Positions 13,544 through 15,232 of a stretch of DNA of 15,232 bases are shown in pieces (position 1 is the first letter of the stretch; each line of letters opens with the position of its first letter). Location: the NCBI GenBank assembly GCA_052168355.1, contig JBQLZQ010000046.1:1-15232 (forward strand), written 5' to 3'. A model generated the notes under the pieces. That model was not told the DNA's origin. It saw only the letters and a list, made by a program, of their open reading frames with translations, and did not search any database. The position numbers were made by a program, and so were the translations under genes. The DNA comes from JBQLZQ01 sp052168355 (GTDB lineage Bacteria > Pseudomonadota > Alphaproteobacteria > DSM-16000 > Inquilinaceae).

Positions 13544-14431
13544 ATGTTCGAAGGCTTCGAGACACGACGGATGGCGGTCGGGGAGGCCGATCTCCATGTC
13601 CGGATCGGCGGCGAGGGGCCGCCCCTTCTGCTGCTTCACGGCTATCCCCAGACCCATGTCGCCTGGCACCGCGTGGCGCCGGCACTGGCCCGGCGCTTTA
13701 CCGTCATCCTGCCCGATCTGCGCGGCTATGGGCAAAGCCGGGGCCCGGCGCCCGACGCCGCCAACCGCGCTTATTCGAAGCGGGCGATGGCCTGGGACAT
13801 GGTGACGCTGATGGCGGATCTGGGCCACACGAGGTTCCGGCTGGCCGGCCACGATCGGGGCGGCCGGGTGGGCTATCGCCTCTGCCTCGACCACCCGGGC
13901 ATGGTCGAGCGGTTCGCCGCCCTGGATATCGTCACCACCCTGGACGCCTGGGAGGAAATGGACGCCGACCGCGCCATCAGCACGTATCACTGGTCGTTCC
14001 TGGCGGCCCCTTCCCCGGTGCCCGAGCGGCTGATCGGCGCCGACAGCGATTTCTTCATCACCCACCTGCTGGACCGCTGGGCTGGACGGAAGAACGCCCT
14101 GGACCCGGACGCCGTCGCCGCCTATCTGGCCCAGTTCCGGGATCCCGCCGTGGTGGCCGCGACCTGCGCCGACTACCGCGCCGGGGCCACCACGGACCGC
14201 GACGACGACCGTGCCGACCGCCAGGCCGGACGCCGGATCGATTGTCCTGTTCTGGTGCTGTGGGGGCGCGGCTATCTCGGCGACAAGGCTACGTCGCCCA
14301 TCGCCCTGTGGCGGCGCTGGGCCGGCGACGTGCGCGAATGCGCCCTGGACTGCGGCCATTTCATCGCCGAGGAGGAACCCGAGATCTGCGCCGACCGGCT
14401 GACGGCGTTCTTTACCGAGCCGAAGGCATAA
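13544..14431 (+). CDS. Alpha/beta hydrolase, fluoroacetate/haloacetate dehalogenase-like
   Basis: Seen: 295 codons from ATG 13544 (AAAGGA six bases upstream; a longer in-frame start at 13454 lacks family support). Alpha/beta hydrolase marks: LLLLHGYPQTHVAWH (oxyanion hole) and LAGHDRGGRVGYRL with nucleophile Asp104. Spacing and residues match the fluoroacetate dehalogenase of Rhodopseudomonas palustris as I know it: Asp104, Arg105 and Arg108, acid Asp128, His149-Trp150 and Tyr211 (halide pocket), base His272 in CGHFIAEEEPE. Family knowledge: the Asp attacks the carbon bearing halogen, and His-activated water releases glycolate. The exact substrate (fluoro-, chloroacetate or other) cannot be read from the sequence; an epoxide-hydrolase-like role is less likely given the HW and Arg pair. 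It stands alone on the plus strand between secG and tpiA and ends two bases from the end of tpiA, facing it. Confidence 0.88.
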   Translation: MFEGFETRRMAVGEADLHVRIGGEGPPLLLLHGYPQTHVAWHRVAPALARRFTVILPDLRGYGQSRGPAPDAANRAYSKRAMAWDMVTLMADLGHTRFRLAGHDRGGRVGYRLCLDHPGMVERFAALDIVTTLDAWEEMDADRAISTYHWSFLAAPSPVPERLIGADSDFFITHLLDRWAGRKNALDPDAVAAYLAQFRDPAVVAATCADYRAGATTDRDDDRADRQAGRRIDCPVLVLWGRGYLGDKATSPIALWRRWAGDVRECALDCGHFIAEEEPEICADRLTAFFTEPKA

Positions 14432-14433
14432 GT

Positions 14434-15186
14434 TCAGTCGTCGCCGCAGCCCTGGGCGATGGCCCAGAAATCCTCGGCATTCAGGCTGGCGCCGCCGACC
14501 AGGGCGCCGTCGACATTGGGCACCGACATCAGCTCGACCGCGTTGCCGGGCTTGACTGACCCGCCGTAAAGCAGCGGCACCGCATCGGCCCCCGACAGTC
14601 GCCGCGACAGCTCCGCCCTGATATGCCGGTGAACCTCCGCCACGTCGGCGCTGGACGGGGTAAGGCCGGTGCCAATGGCCCACACCGGCTCATAGGCGAT
14701 GACCGTGTTGTCGGCCGTGGCCGTCCGGGGAACCGATCCCGCCAGCTGACGCGAGCAGACGCTGAGCGCCCGCCCCGCCTCCCGCTCCTTCAGCGTCTCG
14801 CCGATGCAGATGATCGCCGTCAGTCCGGCGCGGTGCGCGGCCTCGGCCTTCGCCGACACGGCCAGATCGATCTCGCCATGGTGCTGACGCCGCTCCGAAT
14901 GCCCGACGATGACATGGCTGCAGCCCAGATCGGCCAGCATCGGTCCCGAAACGTCGCCGGTGTGGGCGCCCTTGTCCTGGTCATGGCAGTCCTGGCCGCC
15001 CAGAAGGACGCCGCTGCCGTCGATGGCCGCCCCCACGGCATCCAGCAGGGTCGCCGGCGGACACAGCAGCATCGCAAAGTCGGGGTCGGCCTCGGCATAG
15101 CGCAACGCGATGTCGCGGGCCAGGGCCACACCGTCGGCCTTGAGGCCGTTCATCTTCCAGTTCCCGGCCACCAGCTTGCCGACCAT
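14434..15186 (-). CDS. tpiA: Triose-phosphate isomerase
   Basis: Seen: 250 codons, normal length. Catalytic residues are all present: Asn9 and Lys11 in AGNWKMNG, His96 in VIVGHSERR, Glu166 in AYEPVWAIGTG, plus the phosphate-binding LLYGGSVKPGN and GALVGGASL. Family knowledge: it interconverts dihydroxyacetone phosphate and glyceraldehyde-3-phosphate in the cytoplasm. Start ATG 15186, with AAGGA about ten bases upstream. It would head the minus-strand series leading to secG–pyrG–kdsA–eno, but the hydrolase is inserted after it and converges with a two-base gap, leaving no room for a separate terminator. The remaining 46 bases to the window edge are G/C-tract rich and hold only the ribosome site. 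Confidence 0.98.
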   Translation of the reverse strand: MVGKLVAGNWKMNGLKADGVALARDIALRYAEADPDFAMLLCPPATLLDAVGAAIDGSGVLLGGQDCHDQDKGAHTGDVSGPMLADLGCSHVIVGHSERRQHHGEIDLAVSAKAEAAHRAGLTAIICIGETLKEREAGRALSVCSRQLAGSVPRTATADNTVIAYEPVWAIGTGLTPSSADVAEVHRHIRAELSRRLSGADAVPLLYGGSVKPGNAVELMSVPNVDGALVGGASLNAEDFWAIAQGCGDD

Positions 15187-15232
15187 CGGATGGGTATCCT
15201 TCGTTGCCGCGGGCCCCCCCGCCCGCCCTTTT

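Overview
This window looks like a chromosomal segment of a high-GC alphaproteobacterium, probably of the Rhodospirillales type. The evidence is the minus-strand order tpiA–secG–pyrG–kdsA–eno–ftsB–pdhA–pdhB–pdhC, the mitochondrial-type PDH E1 split into PdhA and a PdhB that carries its own lipoyl domain, and GC-rich codon use. Most core genes lie on the minus strand and read right to left. They cover glycolysis (tpiA, eno), CTP synthesis (pyrG), lipid A/KDO synthesis (kdsA), the Sec translocon (secG), the divisome (ftsB) and pyruvate dehydrogenase (pdhABC; pdhC runs off the left edge).

The row is interrupted twice by plus-strand DNA. The first break (about 2.76–8.6 kb) separates pdhA from ftsB. 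It holds a three-gene CUT2-type sugar ABC transporter (binding protein, permease, single-domain ATPase; 3067–5875) and then an accessory patch (about 6.0–8.57 kb). That patch contains an AT-rich orphan gene of 422 codons, the end of an IS3-family element whose tip supplies the orphan's stop codon, a frameshifted second copy of the 3' end of the ABC ATPase gene with its downstream DNA, and a GFA-family zinc protein gene that has no stop codon of its own and stays open antisense through ftsB. The second break (13.5–14.4 kb), between secG and tpiA, is an alpha/beta hydrolase with the full active-site set of fluoroacetate/haloacetate dehalogenases.

The transporter genes form one likely operon with a strong hairpin after the binding-protein gene. 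A plausible rho-independent terminator lies at 6135–6159. Several minus-strand intergenic gaps (kdsA–eno, eno–ftsB, secG leader) carry clear hairpins without T tracts, which look more like RNA processing or stability elements than terminators.

The part most worth a second look is 5.7–8.6 kb: an unrecognised gene lies between two imperfect direct repeats made from an ABC ATPase 3' end, with IS3 debris at the inner junction and a 10-bp inverted repeat bracketing the debris and the second repeat. I see signs of transfer and rearrangement there, but I cannot assign a function to the orphan. No tRNA, rRNA or CRISPR array was seen.
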